Assembly: GCA_964636575.1 (NCBI GenBank)
Contig: CAZWSE010000048.1
Span: forward strand, 1-26,658
Length of the DNA stretch: 26,658 nucleotides
Direction: 5' to 3'
DNA from: CAZWSE01 sp964636575
GTDB lineage: Bacteria; Pseudomonadota; Alphaproteobacteria; Rhodobacterales; Rhodobacteraceae
This document shows positions 7,582 through 16,060 of this stretch, in pieces; position 1 is the stretch's first letter; each line of letters opens with the position of its first letter. The translations under genes were made by a program, and so were the position numbers. Under the pieces are notes generated by a model. It had not been told where the DNA came from. It saw only the letters and a program-made list of their open reading frames with translations, and did no database searches.

Positions 7582-8325
7582 TTATCCGCGTTTCGCGTCC
7601 ACAATTGCCTGCATTTGATCCAAGGGCAGATAGCCGCGCAGAAGCTCGTCTTGCAGAACAAAAGTCGGAGTGCCCGAGATTTGCAATCGTTGTGCCAGTG
7701 CTCGCGTTTCAGCAATTTCAGCTGTTACTTCGTCCGAGTTCATCCGGTCCATGACTGCATCGGTGTCCAGACCCAAGCTGTTGCTCAGCCGGCGCAGTGT
7801 GGTTTCATTCACATCTTGAGTGAAGGCAATCAAGGCCTCGTGGGCCTGTTTGTAAGCCTCGTCTCCGGCGACTTGACGGACGGCTACAGCAAAACGAGAC
7901 GACAGAACCGAAGCTTCGCCCAAGATTGGAAACTCTTTGACGATCAGTTTGATGTCGCCGTCACTTTCCAAAAGTTGCGCCACTTCGGAATGGGCTTTGC
8001 GGCAGTATCCGCAACGATAGTCCAAGAACTCGACCAGAACGATGTCTCCGTCCGGGTTGCCACCGACCCATGAATAGCCATCGTTGAACAAGGCTTCGGC
8101 GTTGACTTGCACCAACGACTGATCGGCTTGCGCTTGCTGGGCCTGCTGTTGTTGTTCCAACTGCTGCACGGCTTCCATAATGACTTGCGGGTTGCGCATA
8201 AGGTAGGCGCGTACTTCTTCACCAAAGGCTGCGCGTTCGGCATCTGTCATCGTGCTGAGATCAAAGGCCTGAGCGCCCGTGGTCAAAGCGGTTGTCAGGG
8301 CGAGTGTCGTGAGCAAGCGTTTCAT
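7582..8325 (-). CDS. ScsC-like periplasmic DsbA-family thiol-disulfide protein
   Basis: A 247-residue secreted protein. A Sec signal peptide (MKRLLTTLALTTALTTGAQA) is followed by a helical N-terminal segment (residues about 25-75) with RNPQVIMEAVQQLEQQQQ, which matches the trimerisation stalk of ScsC-type isomerases. The thioredoxin-fold domain carries the catalytic CGYC at 105-108 (YRCGYCRKAH) and the cis-proline P220 in SGTPTF. ScsC proteins form or shuffle disulfides in periplasmic proteins and have been linked to copper tolerance. ATG at 8325 is chosen because it gives an immediate signal peptide and has GGAG about eight bases upstream; a longer reading would begin inside the M48 gene. 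It follows the M48 gene by 17 bases. Confidence 0.9.
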   Translation of the reverse strand: MKRLLTTLALTTALTTGAQAFDLSTMTDAERAAFGEEVRAYLMRNPQVIMEAVQQLEQQQQAQQAQADQSLVQVNAEALFNDGYSWVGGNPDGDIVLVEFLDYRCGYCRKAHSEVAQLLESDGDIKLIVKEFPILGEASVLSSRFAVAVRQVAGDEAYKQAHEALIAFTQDVNETTLRRLSNSLGLDTDAVMDRMNSDEVTAEIAETRALAQRLQISGTPTFVLQDELLRGYLPLDQMQAIVDAKRG

Positions 8326-8342
8326 TTGATGGTCTCCGATCG

Positions 8343-9689
8343 TTATTTCTTGGGGGCGGCTGCCGCTACGTCTTGCGCGCGACGCCATGCGGGGGAGCCG
8401 CGGTTTAGCAGGTCAGAAGCGCGCTCAGCATGGCGCCCAGCTTCTCTTAGTTTTCCTTGTAGGGCATAGCGTTCTGCGGTGACCAGAGCAGCCATGCCAT
8501 TTTGACCAAGTGTCGCATAGGCCACTGCCATGTCTCGTAACATCCGGCCATCACGAAAGTCGCGGGCGCGCGATTTTTCAAGGGCAGCAATCGCTTCTTT
8601 CGGTCTTTTGATCGCCAATAGTGCGCGTCCATAACTGCCAAGGATCAGTGCATTGCGCGGCGCCAGTTTCACAGCGGTGCCGTAGGTTCCCACTGCCGCA
8701 TTGAAGTTCCGCGATTCTAACAGGATCTGGCCCTTCAACTCATACAAATAGGGGTCACGGGGGCGTAGCTGAATGGCGCGATCTATATGTTGAAGCGCTT
8801 TTTTGGTATTTGAATTGCGGTGATGTGCAATGGCTTGGCGCATCAGAGTGATGTCTTTGGTCGGCCCTTCTTTCGCGCGGCGCATGGTCCATTTTGGGGC
8901 GCGGGTGAAGGCCGATAATTTGCCTTTGGCGCGGGCAAACCAATAATCCGATTCCGCGCTTGATCCGGCTCGATCTGGGTTGGCGTTGACGTAGGCTTCG
9001 ACCGAGCGAAGTCTGTCGCGCGAAAAGGGATGGCTTCGCACGTAAGGGTCTTGTCTGCGTTCGGCCAAAACCTCTTGGCCTCGGAAAAGGCGGAACACAT
9101 CCATCATGCCGCTTGTCGGGATGCCTGCGCTGACGAGATAGCGGATTGCAGATTGATCGGCAGAGGATTCCTCGGCGCGTGTGTGCCGCAAGAACACGCG
9201 TTGCGCGGAGGATGCTGTTCCTGCTGCAATGCCGCTTGCGGCCTCTCCGGCGCCACTTGCTGCCGCGACAGCTGCCAATGCCAGTCCAAACCCGGCGATG
9301 TTGCGTGCATTTCGCATGTTTTGCATCCGCCGCGTCAGGTGCCCGTTTGCAATATGTGCGGCTTCGTGCGCGATAATGGCTTGCAACATTTCCGGCGTTT
9401 TCAGCCGTTCAATCAGCCCAGAGTTCACAAATATAGCGTCCTGACTGACGATAAATGCGTTCATGCTGCCGTCTTTCACAACCAGCACTTTAACGCGGTC
9501 CGAACTAAGACCCGCCGCCCTCAGAATAGGGGCTGAAAGCTGGCCAAGGGCGTATTCTATGTCTGGGTCACGGATTAAGGTGATTGCGCGTGCAGGGCTG
9601 GACCATATGACAATCAAAACAAGAGCGAGCATGCCCAGCATTGACCTTGCCTGAATTTCACGATGAAAGACGCTCATGCAGCGCACCAT
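8343..9689 (-). CDS. M48-family metalloprotease with TPR repeats (BepA/YfgC-like)
   Basis: A 448-residue periplasmic protease. A hydrophobic signal ends near APARA-like SSPARA (about residue 35). The peptidase domain has the zinc motif HEAAH at 108-112 and the third ligand E174 in EESSAD, with a glycine/alanine-rich segment between. The C-terminal third consists of TPR-type helical repeats (about residues 285-430). BepA-type proteins in E. coli degrade or assist outer-membrane proteins such as LptD during assembly, so an envelope quality-control role is inferred, strengthened by the co-transcribed disulfide protein downstream. Start choice is uncertain: ATG 9689, ATG 9677 or ATG 9641 are all in frame; 9677 gives a plausible basic signal start. 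Confidence 0.9.
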   Translation of the reverse strand: MVRCMSVFHREIQARSMLGMLALVLIVIWSSPARAITLIRDPDIEYALGQLSAPILRAAGLSSDRVKVLVVKDGSMNAFIVSQDAIFVNSGLIERLKTPEMLQAIIAHEAAHIANGHLTRRMQNMRNARNIAGFGLALAAVAAASGAGEAASGIAAGTASSAQRVFLRHTRAEESSADQSAIRYLVSAGIPTSGMMDVFRLFRGQEVLAERRQDPYVRSHPFSRDRLRSVEAYVNANPDRAGSSAESDYWFARAKGKLSAFTRAPKWTMRRAKEGPTKDITLMRQAIAHHRNSNTKKALQHIDRAIQLRPRDPYLYELKGQILLESRNFNAAVGTYGTAVKLAPRNALILGSYGRALLAIKRPKEAIAALEKSRARDFRDGRMLRDMAVAYATLGQNGMAALVTAERYALQGKLREAGRHAERASDLLNRGSPAWRRAQDVAAAAPKK

Positions 9690-9701
9690 AAGGACCTCGT
9701 G

Positions 9702-10853
9702 ATGCGAACTTCAAGTCGAAGCCAGATTGATCCCTTTATTGTGATGGATGTCATGGAAGCCGCACGTCAAGCGGAGGACGCGGGCAAACACATCATCCAC
9801 ATGGAGGTCGGGCAGCCTGGAACGGGGGCACCGCGCGGGGCGATTGACGCTTTGGGTCGTGCAATGGAGGACGGACCGCTTGGATACACTGTCGCCTTGG
9901 GGCTTCCCGCATTGCGGACGCGTATCGCCGGTTTGTACAAGGATTGGTACGGTGTTGATCTGGATCCTGCGCGGGTTGTTGTCACGTCCGGATCGTCCGC
10001 AGGGTTCATTCTTGCGTTTACAGCGTTGTTTGATGTTGGCGACCGCGTTGGCATTGGCGCGCCGGGGTATCCGTCTTACCGCCAAATACTGAAAGCGCTT
10101 AGCCTTACGCCCATTGATTTGCAAACTTCTGAGGCGAACCGTTTGCAACCTATTGTCGATGATTTTGCAGATGCAGGGCTTGCTGGGTTGATGGTTGCGT
10201 CGCCTGCCAATCCTACCGGAACCATGCTTGATAAACTGGCTCTAACGGCCTTGATCGACGCCTGCCAGTCGCGTGACATGGCGTTTATCTCTGACGAGAT
10301 TTATCACGGCATCGAGTACGAGGCCAAAGCCGTCAGCGCCTTGGAAATCAGCGATGATGTCTATGTCATCAATTCGTTTTCAAAGTACTTCAGTATGACC
10401 GGCTGGCGGATTGGTTGGATGGTTGTTCCAGATCAGCATGTCCGTGTGATTGAACGATTGGCCCAAAATATGTTCATTTGCCCGCCACACGCGGCTCAAG
10501 TTGCCGCCTTAGCTGCGCTGGATTGTGAGGATGAGTTGCAATCCAACTTGGCTGTTTATGCCGCCAATCGCGCTTTGATGCTGAAGGGCCTACCAGAGGC
10601 TGGGTTTGACAGGATCGCACCGCCGGATGGTGCTTTTTACGTCTATGCTGACGTCTCCCACATCACCGATGACAGTCGGATTTTTGCGAAAGAGATTCTG
10701 GATGGCGCCGGGGTTGCTGTTACGCCAGGGCTTGATTTTGATCCTGTGCGCGGAGCAGGCACGCTGCGGTTTTCTTATGCTCGTTCGACCTCTGACATGG
10801 TTGAAGGATTGGCACGGTTGAAAGTCTTTATGACGAAACGCGGTTTTGTGTAA
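9702..10853 (+). CDS. PLP-dependent class I/II aminotransferase
   Basis: A 383-residue fold-type I aminotransferase. It has the substrate-binding GQPGTGAP loop (37-44), GYTVALGLPALR, the conserved NPTG (170-173), DEIYHGIEY with D198 and Y201, the PLP lysine K228 in SFSKYFSMTGWRIGW, and the C-terminal substrate arginine in LRFSYA. Members transfer amino groups between amino acids and 2-oxo acids in the cytoplasm; the preferred amino acid is not evident. An ATG at 9663 would add 13 residues, but ATG at 9702 is preferred because AAGGA sits about eight bases before it and the protein then starts like relatives. It diverges from the M48 gene with almost no spacer, so each promoter must lie inside the other gene. 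Confidence 0.9.
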   Translation: MRTSSRSQIDPFIVMDVMEAARQAEDAGKHIIHMEVGQPGTGAPRGAIDALGRAMEDGPLGYTVALGLPALRTRIAGLYKDWYGVDLDPARVVVTSGSSAGFILAFTALFDVGDRVGIGAPGYPSYRQILKALSLTPIDLQTSEANRLQPIVDDFADAGLAGLMVASPANPTGTMLDKLALTALIDACQSRDMAFISDEIYHGIEYEAKAVSALEISDDVYVINSFSKYFSMTGWRIGWMVVPDQHVRVIERLAQNMFICPPHAAQVAALAALDCEDELQSNLAVYAANRALMLKGLPEAGFDRIAPPDGAFYVYADVSHITDDSRIFAKEILDGAGVAVTPGLDFDPVRGAGTLRFSYARSTSDMVEGLARLKVFMTKRGFV

Positions 10854-10923
10854 GCCAATGGTTTCCTATTGCCCGAGCATCGGTGTAAAGTATTACCAAA
10901 CGCACACCGGTTAATCGGGGCAA

Positions 10924-12132
10924 ATGAGCAGACTTCTGGCGATCATAGTGGCATGTCTTGTGCCGTTTCTATCCCATGCGCAGGACTTGGGTGGCTTGGC
11001 ACGTGTTGCCGAAGGCGCCGACGCCCGTGCTGGCTGGTTCGGTGGCGTCACCCTTACGCTGCCCTTAACCCAAGCAGTGCCATTTCGTGCCTATACCTTG
11101 AACGACCCGCCACGCCTTGTTGTGGACTTTCGCGAAGTTGACTGGACGGGCTTTGACAACGATGAAATCGCAAAAACAACCGCGTTCAAAGCCGTGCAAA
11201 CGGGACCGATTCAATCCGGATGGTCACGCTTAGTCGCCGAACTGAAAGGCCCGCTTGTTTTGGAAACCGCAGATATGGCGGTGGATGATGCCAGCGTTGC
11301 GGTATTAAGCATCGTTTTGGGCGATGAAGATCCGGTGCGCTTTGCGGCGACGTCCGGCGCGCCGCAGGGATCTTTTACCGCAGGGTTGGAACCTGTTGAG
11401 CCAGATGTACCCGACGATGTGTCCGAACAGACCTTCGTTGTTGTTCTTGATCCAGGTCACGGCGGTGTTGATCCAGGCGCGGAGCGGGATGGGGCCGTGG
11501 AAAAGCATTTAATGCTGACTTTTGCACGGGAACTGAAAGAAAACTTGCAAAGACGAGGTGAAATCTACGTGATCTTGACGCGGCAAGACGACAGTTTTGT
11601 CTCGCTCGAGCGACGAGTTTCGATTGCGCATCAAGTGGATGCGGATCTGTTCCTTTCACTGCATGCAGATGCTTTGGCTGAAGGGCGCGCGCGGGGGGCG
11701 GCGGTGCACACGCTTTCAGATGAAGCGTCGGATACGGCCACCGAGAACCTTGTTCAACGCCATAACCGTGCGGATGTTTTGGCGGGCGAGGATTTGTCCG
11801 GCGCGGATGATAAAGTGGCGCAGGTTTTGCTGGACCTTGCCCGTCAAGAAACCCAGCCTCGGTCAGTGTCTATTGCGCGTCAGATCATACAGGAACTGGA
11901 CACGTCTGGCATACCTGTGAATTCCCGTCCGCTGCGGCACGGCGGTTTTTCAGTTTTGAAATCTGCCAACATTCCGTCGGTCCTGTTGGAAATCGGATTT
12001 TTGTCAGACGCACAGGATTTGGCAAACCTTCAAGATGAAGAATGGCGCCGCTTTGCTGTGAGTGTCTTAGGGAACGCGATCCTGCACTGGTACAACGAGG
12101 ATCAAGCCAAGAAGGGCCTCGTACGCAATTAA
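10924..12132 (+). CDS. N-acetylmuramoyl-L-alanine amidase (AmiC-type)
   Basis: A 402-residue periplasmic zinc amidase that cleaves the bond between muramic acid and the peptide stem, as needed for daughter-cell separation. It has a signal peptide (MSRLLAIIVACLVPFLSHAQ), an AMIN-like beta-domain (about 35-130, with RLVVDFREVDW) that in relatives targets the septum, and an amidase_3 domain (about 165-395). Zinc and catalytic residues are visible: H179 in DPGHGG, E193, H247 in SLHADAL, and E356 in VLLEIGFLSD. Between H247 and E356 there is an inserted helix of the kind that autoinhibits AmiB/AmiC until EnvC/NlpD activators bind. PBP1A lies directly downstream, consistent with a wall-remodelling pair. 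Confidence 0.94.
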   Translation: MSRLLAIIVACLVPFLSHAQDLGGLARVAEGADARAGWFGGVTLTLPLTQAVPFRAYTLNDPPRLVVDFREVDWTGFDNDEIAKTTAFKAVQTGPIQSGWSRLVAELKGPLVLETADMAVDDASVAVLSIVLGDEDPVRFAATSGAPQGSFTAGLEPVEPDVPDDVSEQTFVVVLDPGHGGVDPGAERDGAVEKHLMLTFARELKENLQRRGEIYVILTRQDDSFVSLERRVSIAHQVDADLFLSLHADALAEGRARGAAVHTLSDEASDTATENLVQRHNRADVLAGEDLSGADDKVAQVLLDLARQETQPRSVSIARQIIQELDTSGIPVNSRPLRHGGFSVLKSANIPSVLLEIGFLSDAQDLANLQDEEWRRFAVSVLGNAILHWYNEDQAKKGLVRN

Positions 12133-12134
12133 AA

Positions 12135-12153
12135 CTGCGAAGAAACTTCGCGG
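12135..12153. terminator. Possible hairpin terminator after the amidase gene
   Basis: GCGAAG (12137-12142) and CTTCGC (12146-12151) pair around AAA, extended by C12135-G12153 and a T-G wobble. It begins three bases past the amidase stop codon. No T-run follows on the plus strand, so termination is uncertain. Confidence 0.35.
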
Positions 12154-12182
12154 AAAACAGCGCAAAATGCGGTCTTCCTCTT

Positions 12183-12211
12183 TTGACCCTGTGAGTGAAT
12201 GCGCATATGTA
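12183..12211 (+). promoter_or_regulatory. Candidate promoter of the PBP1A gene
   Basis: TTGACC (12183-12188) and TATGTA (12206-12211) are separated by 17 bp, about 30 bases before the GTG start. The -10 match is mediocre. Confidence 0.35.
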
Positions 12212-12239
12212 GAGTACAAGTTATGTTAGAGGCACAATC

Positions 12240-14798
12240 GTGATCAGATTTTTCCTGTCGTTCTTTGGTGGCATCTTTACGATGATGACGATGGGTCTGA
12301 TGATGGCGGCTATCGGCATTGGTGGCATTTTCTGGATGTATTCCAACGACTTGCCAAGCCATGAGTCTCTTGCGCAGTATAAACCTCCGACGATCAGCCG
12401 CATCTATTCTGGCGAAGGCCGTTTAATTGACGAGTTTGCCGAACAACGCCGGTTGTTCACGCCTGCCGAAGACATTCCGGATATGGTCAAACAGGCCTTC
12501 ATTTCTGCGGAAGACAAGAATTTCTATACCCACGATGGCTACGATTTGCGCGGCATCGGTGCTGCGGTTGTTGAGGCTGTTCGGTCGCGCGGGTCAGATG
12601 TTCGTGGGGCTTCTACCATCACTCAGCAGGTTGCCAAGAACTTCCTATTGGGCGGTGAACGGCAGGCGGAACGCAAGATCAAAGAAATCATTCTTGCAAC
12701 GCGGATTGAGGAAACACTGTCAAAAGATGGTGTCCTTGAGCTTTATCTCAACGAAATCGACCTTGGCTATCGCAGCTTTGGCGTCACGGCGGCTGCGCAA
12801 ACTTATTTCAACAAGACCCTGCGTGAACTGACCCCGAATGAAGCCGCATACCTTGCGGCTTTGCCCAAATCGCCAGGCCGTGGTTTGCGCCCTGTTCAAG
12901 AATACGACCGCGCTGTGAATCGTCGCAACTACGTGCTGCGCGAGATGTGGCAAAACGGGTATATTGAGGAAGCAGTTTACAAGTCTGAGCGCGAATTGCC
13001 TTTGAAGACCGTTCAAGGCGGGTTCTTTGAGAGCTTCAAGTCGTCATTGCCTCCGCGTGACTACTTTACTGAACAAATCAGTACCCAACTTAAACGAGAC
13101 TTTGGTGAGGGTGAGTTTAACACCGGTGGCTTGACGGTGCGTGCGACCATTGACGAAGACATGCAAGTCGTCGCTGCGCGCTCTTTGCGGACAGGTTTGG
13201 AAAGCTATGATCGCAGCCAAGGGGTTTGGCGCAGCACTGGTGTCAAGCTGTCGGAGGCGCAACTGGTTGATGAAGAAACATGGCGCAAAGCTTTGTCTGA
13301 TACCAAGTTTCCACGCGATATTTTCTTAGAGAACCAATGGTATCCCGCAGTCGTTCTGGAAATCGAAGGTGGTTCGGCTCGGATCGGTATTGAGGGCGTC
13401 GAGAATGATGAAGACGGGCATTTTGTCCCTGCGAAAGATGTCACTTGGGCGCGCAAGCGTTTGGAAGACGGATCTTTGGGCCGCAAAGCGCGAGGTGCAG
13501 GAGACCTGTTAGAAGTCGGTGACGTGGTGCATGTGCGTAAGATGACCGCCGACAGCGATGGCTCGTTCATCCGCTGGACGCTCCGCCAGATTCCAGAAGT
13601 GCAGGGCGCCTTTGCAGCGATGGATGTGAATACCGGCCGCGTGATCGCGATGCAGGGTGGCTTTAGCTATCAACACTCTGAGTTTAACCGCGCAACTTTG
13701 GCAAAGCGCCAACCCGGGTCCAGCTTTAAGCCTTTTGTTTACGCTGCCGCACTCGACAGTGGCTATACCCCTGCCACGATTGTGGTGGATGCGCCTATTG
13801 AAATCAATACACCGCAAGGGCTGTGGAGACCTCGAAACTCATCCAACAGGTTCTATGGGCCGACCCCGCTGCGGACAGGGATCGAACAATCGCGCAACTT
13901 GATGACCATTCGTTTGGCCGAAGAGATCGGTATGGGTGTGGTTGCTAACTATGCTGAACGCTTCGGTGTTTACGACAACATGGGACGTTTTCTTGCGAAT
14001 GCTCTGGGGTCCGAAGAAACCACGCTTTACCAAATGATTTCGGCCTACGCGATGTTTGCGAACGGCGGTGAGCGGGTTCAGCCAACACTGGTTGACCGTG
14101 TGCAGGACCGCTATGGCAAGACCATCTACAAGCATGACGAGCGCAAATGCGTGGATTGCCAGCTTGCCAGCTTGCAACCCGGGCTTGGTCCTCAGATTAC
14201 ATCTGATCGGGAAAGGGTGATGAATGCAATCACGGCCTATCAGTTGACCTCTATGATGACAGGGGTTGTGCAACGCGGCACGGCTGCGCGAACGGTCGGT
14301 CTGAATGTCCCCATCGCGGGCAAGACCGGCACAACAAACGACGCCCGCGATGTTTGGTTTGTCGGCTTCACCAGCAACATCGTAGCTGGATGCTACATCG
14401 GGTACGACCGTCCTCGGTCATTGGGCAAGAAAGCCACTGGCGGGGGTATGTGCGGGCCGGTGTTCCAAAGGTTCATGAAAGAAGCGACTGCTAAGTACGG
14501 TGGCGGTAAGTTCCGCGTGCCCGAAGGTGGCCGGTTCATCAATATAGATCGCTTTACAGGTGCCCGATTGTCTGACGGAGCCAACGGCGACAATGTGGTG
14601 GCTGAATACTTCCGAGATGGTGAAGAGCCATTGTTTGGGATCATGTTTGATGGCGGCTTCGCCATGGGTGCGGATCTGCCTTTGTACGAAGAAGTCATTC
14701 AAAGCGCGCCGAAACGGGTTACTACCTCTTCTGGTAAGTCTGTGACCATCGGGCCTAAGGCCAATTTCGGCACGCTCAGTTCCGGCGGGTTGTACTGA
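12240..14798 (+). CDS. mrcA: Penicillin-binding protein 1A, bifunctional glycosyltransferase/transpeptidase
   Basis: An 852-residue class A penicillin-binding protein that polymerises lipid II and cross-links the stem peptides in the periplasm. It has an N-terminal membrane anchor (about 5-35), a GT51 glycosyltransferase domain with catalytic E91 in SAEDKNFYTHDG, the GASTITQQVAKN motif and the RKIKEIILA segment, a central OB-like insert (about 320-430), and a transpeptidase domain with nucleophile S494 and K497 (SSFK), SRN (SRNLMTIRLAEE) and KTGTT starting at K695. The start is GTG at 12240 with AGAGG eight bases upstream. The long insert and size fit the PBP1A rather than PBP1B group. It follows the amidase gene by 107 bases. 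Confidence 0.96.
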   Translation: MIRFFLSFFGGIFTMMTMGLMMAAIGIGGIFWMYSNDLPSHESLAQYKPPTISRIYSGEGRLIDEFAEQRRLFTPAEDIPDMVKQAFISAEDKNFYTHDGYDLRGIGAAVVEAVRSRGSDVRGASTITQQVAKNFLLGGERQAERKIKEIILATRIEETLSKDGVLELYLNEIDLGYRSFGVTAAAQTYFNKTLRELTPNEAAYLAALPKSPGRGLRPVQEYDRAVNRRNYVLREMWQNGYIEEAVYKSERELPLKTVQGGFFESFKSSLPPRDYFTEQISTQLKRDFGEGEFNTGGLTVRATIDEDMQVVAARSLRTGLESYDRSQGVWRSTGVKLSEAQLVDEETWRKALSDTKFPRDIFLENQWYPAVVLEIEGGSARIGIEGVENDEDGHFVPAKDVTWARKRLEDGSLGRKARGAGDLLEVGDVVHVRKMTADSDGSFIRWTLRQIPEVQGAFAAMDVNTGRVIAMQGGFSYQHSEFNRATLAKRQPGSSFKPFVYAAALDSGYTPATIVVDAPIEINTPQGLWRPRNSSNRFYGPTPLRTGIEQSRNLMTIRLAEEIGMGVVANYAERFGVYDNMGRFLANALGSEETTLYQMISAYAMFANGGERVQPTLVDRVQDRYGKTIYKHDERKCVDCQLASLQPGLGPQITSDRERVMNAITAYQLTSMMTGVVQRGTAARTVGLNVPIAGKTGTTNDARDVWFVGFTSNIVAGCYIGYDRPRSLGKKATGGGMCGPVFQRFMKEATAKYGGGKFRVPEGGRFINIDRFTGARLSDGANGDNVVAEYFRDGEEPLFGIMFDGGFAMGADLPLYEEVIQSAPKRVTTSSGKSVTIGPKANFGTLSSGGLY

Positions 14799-14875
14799 CA
14801 CGGCCTTGCCCGCCCAGTGCTGCTGGTTTACACCCGACCCTGACGACTTTCCGTCTTTAAGCAAGGTTCTGATCG

Positions 14876-16000
14876 ATGCGTGCTGACGCCCAAAACACTG
14901 TGGCTGAAATCCAGAAATCCGTTGATCTGTTGGGTCAGCGCCTGGATGTGGAAACCGCTCCGCACCGCTTGGAAGAATTCAACGCACGCGTCGAAGACCC
15001 GACGCTTTGGGATAATCCTGAGGCTGCTCAAAAACTGATGCGTGATCGCCAAATGCTCGTCGATGCGATGAAGACCTATGAAGACATCAGTCAGGAGCTG
15101 TCCGACACGGTTGAATTGATCGAGCTTGGTGAGATGGAAGAAGACGAAGAGGTCGTTGAGGAGGCCGAAGCGTCTTTGAAAACGCTGGCCGTTAAGGCCG
15201 CTCAAAAAGAACTTGAGGCTTTGCTAGACGGCGAAGCGGATGCCAATGACACTTTCCTTGAGATCAACTCGGGCGCAGGTGGGACTGAAAGTTGTGACTG
15301 GGCATCGATGCTTGCGCGCATGTATGTCCGCTGGGCAGAGCGCAAAGGCTACAAAGTTGAATTGCAGTCTGAAAGCGCTGGTGAAGAGGCAGGTATCAAG
15401 TCTGCATCTTACAAAATTAGCGGGCACAATGCATACGGCTGGCTCAAGTCTGAATCGGGCGTGCACCGTTTGGTACGTATCAGTCCTTTTGACAGTGCCG
15501 CAAAGCGCCACACCTCTTTCACGTCCGTAAAGGTGTATCCTGTGGTGGATGACAACATTGAGATCGATGTGAACCCGTCCGATATTCGCATTGATACCTA
15601 CAGGTCATCAGGCGCAGGCGGGCAGCACGTTAACACAACAGACTCTGCGGTTCGCATTACTCACCATCCGACCGGTATCGTTGTGACCAGCTCGGTCAAA
15701 TCGCAACACCAGAACCGTGATATTGCGATGAAGGCTTTGAAATCTCGTCTGTATCAGATGGAGTTGGACAAGCGGTCTGCCTTGGTCAACGAAGTCCATG
15801 AAAATGCGGGTGATGCAGGCTGGGGCAACCAAATCAGGTCTTATGTCTTGCAGCCATACCAAATGGTCAAGGACTTGCGCACCAACTTTGAAACCTCGGA
15901 TACGAAGGGGGTTTTAGATGGCGATTTGGATGGTTTGATGGCGGCAACACTGGCACTGAACGTAAGCGGCAAATCCCGAGCGGATGCGCAGGCTGACTAG
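14876..16000 (+). CDS. prfB: Peptide chain release factor 2
   Basis: RF2 recognises UGA and UAA stop codons and triggers peptide release. The 374-residue protein has an N-terminal helical domain (acidic segment EMEEDEEVVEEAEAS), the SPF stop-codon recognition tripeptide at 203-205, which marks RF2 rather than RF1, and the catalytic GGQ at 248-250 (GAGGQHVNTTDSAVRITH), whose glutamine is normally methylated. The reading frame is uninterrupted, so the autoregulatory +1 frameshift found in E. coli prfB is absent. ATG at 14876 has AAGG about nine bases upstream. It follows PBP1A by 77 bases. Confidence 0.98.
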   Translation: MRADAQNTVAEIQKSVDLLGQRLDVETAPHRLEEFNARVEDPTLWDNPEAAQKLMRDRQMLVDAMKTYEDISQELSDTVELIELGEMEEDEEVVEEAEASLKTLAVKAAQKELEALLDGEADANDTFLEINSGAGGTESCDWASMLARMYVRWAERKGYKVELQSESAGEEAGIKSASYKISGHNAYGWLKSESGVHRLVRISPFDSAAKRHTSFTSVKVYPVVDDNIEIDVNPSDIRIDTYRSSGAGGQHVNTTDSAVRITHHPTGIVVTSSVKSQHQNRDIAMKALKSRLYQMELDKRSALVNEVHENAGDAGWGNQIRSYVLQPYQMVKDLRTNFETSDTKGVLDGDLDGLMAATLALNVSGKSRADAQAD

Positions 16001-16060
16001 GCGCTAGGCTTTTCAACCTTGTCCGGCCTCGTTAGGCTGGTCGATGAAAAGGGGGCCAGT

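Noticed and set aside
10881..10909. CGGTGT-N17-ACACCG inverted repeat before the amidase gene
   Set aside because: Arms are only 6 bp with a long loop and no T-run; chance is likely.
14876..14980. Programmed +1 frameshift in prfB
   Set aside because: The reading frame is continuous from the start codon through the N-terminal domain; no in-frame UGA is present.
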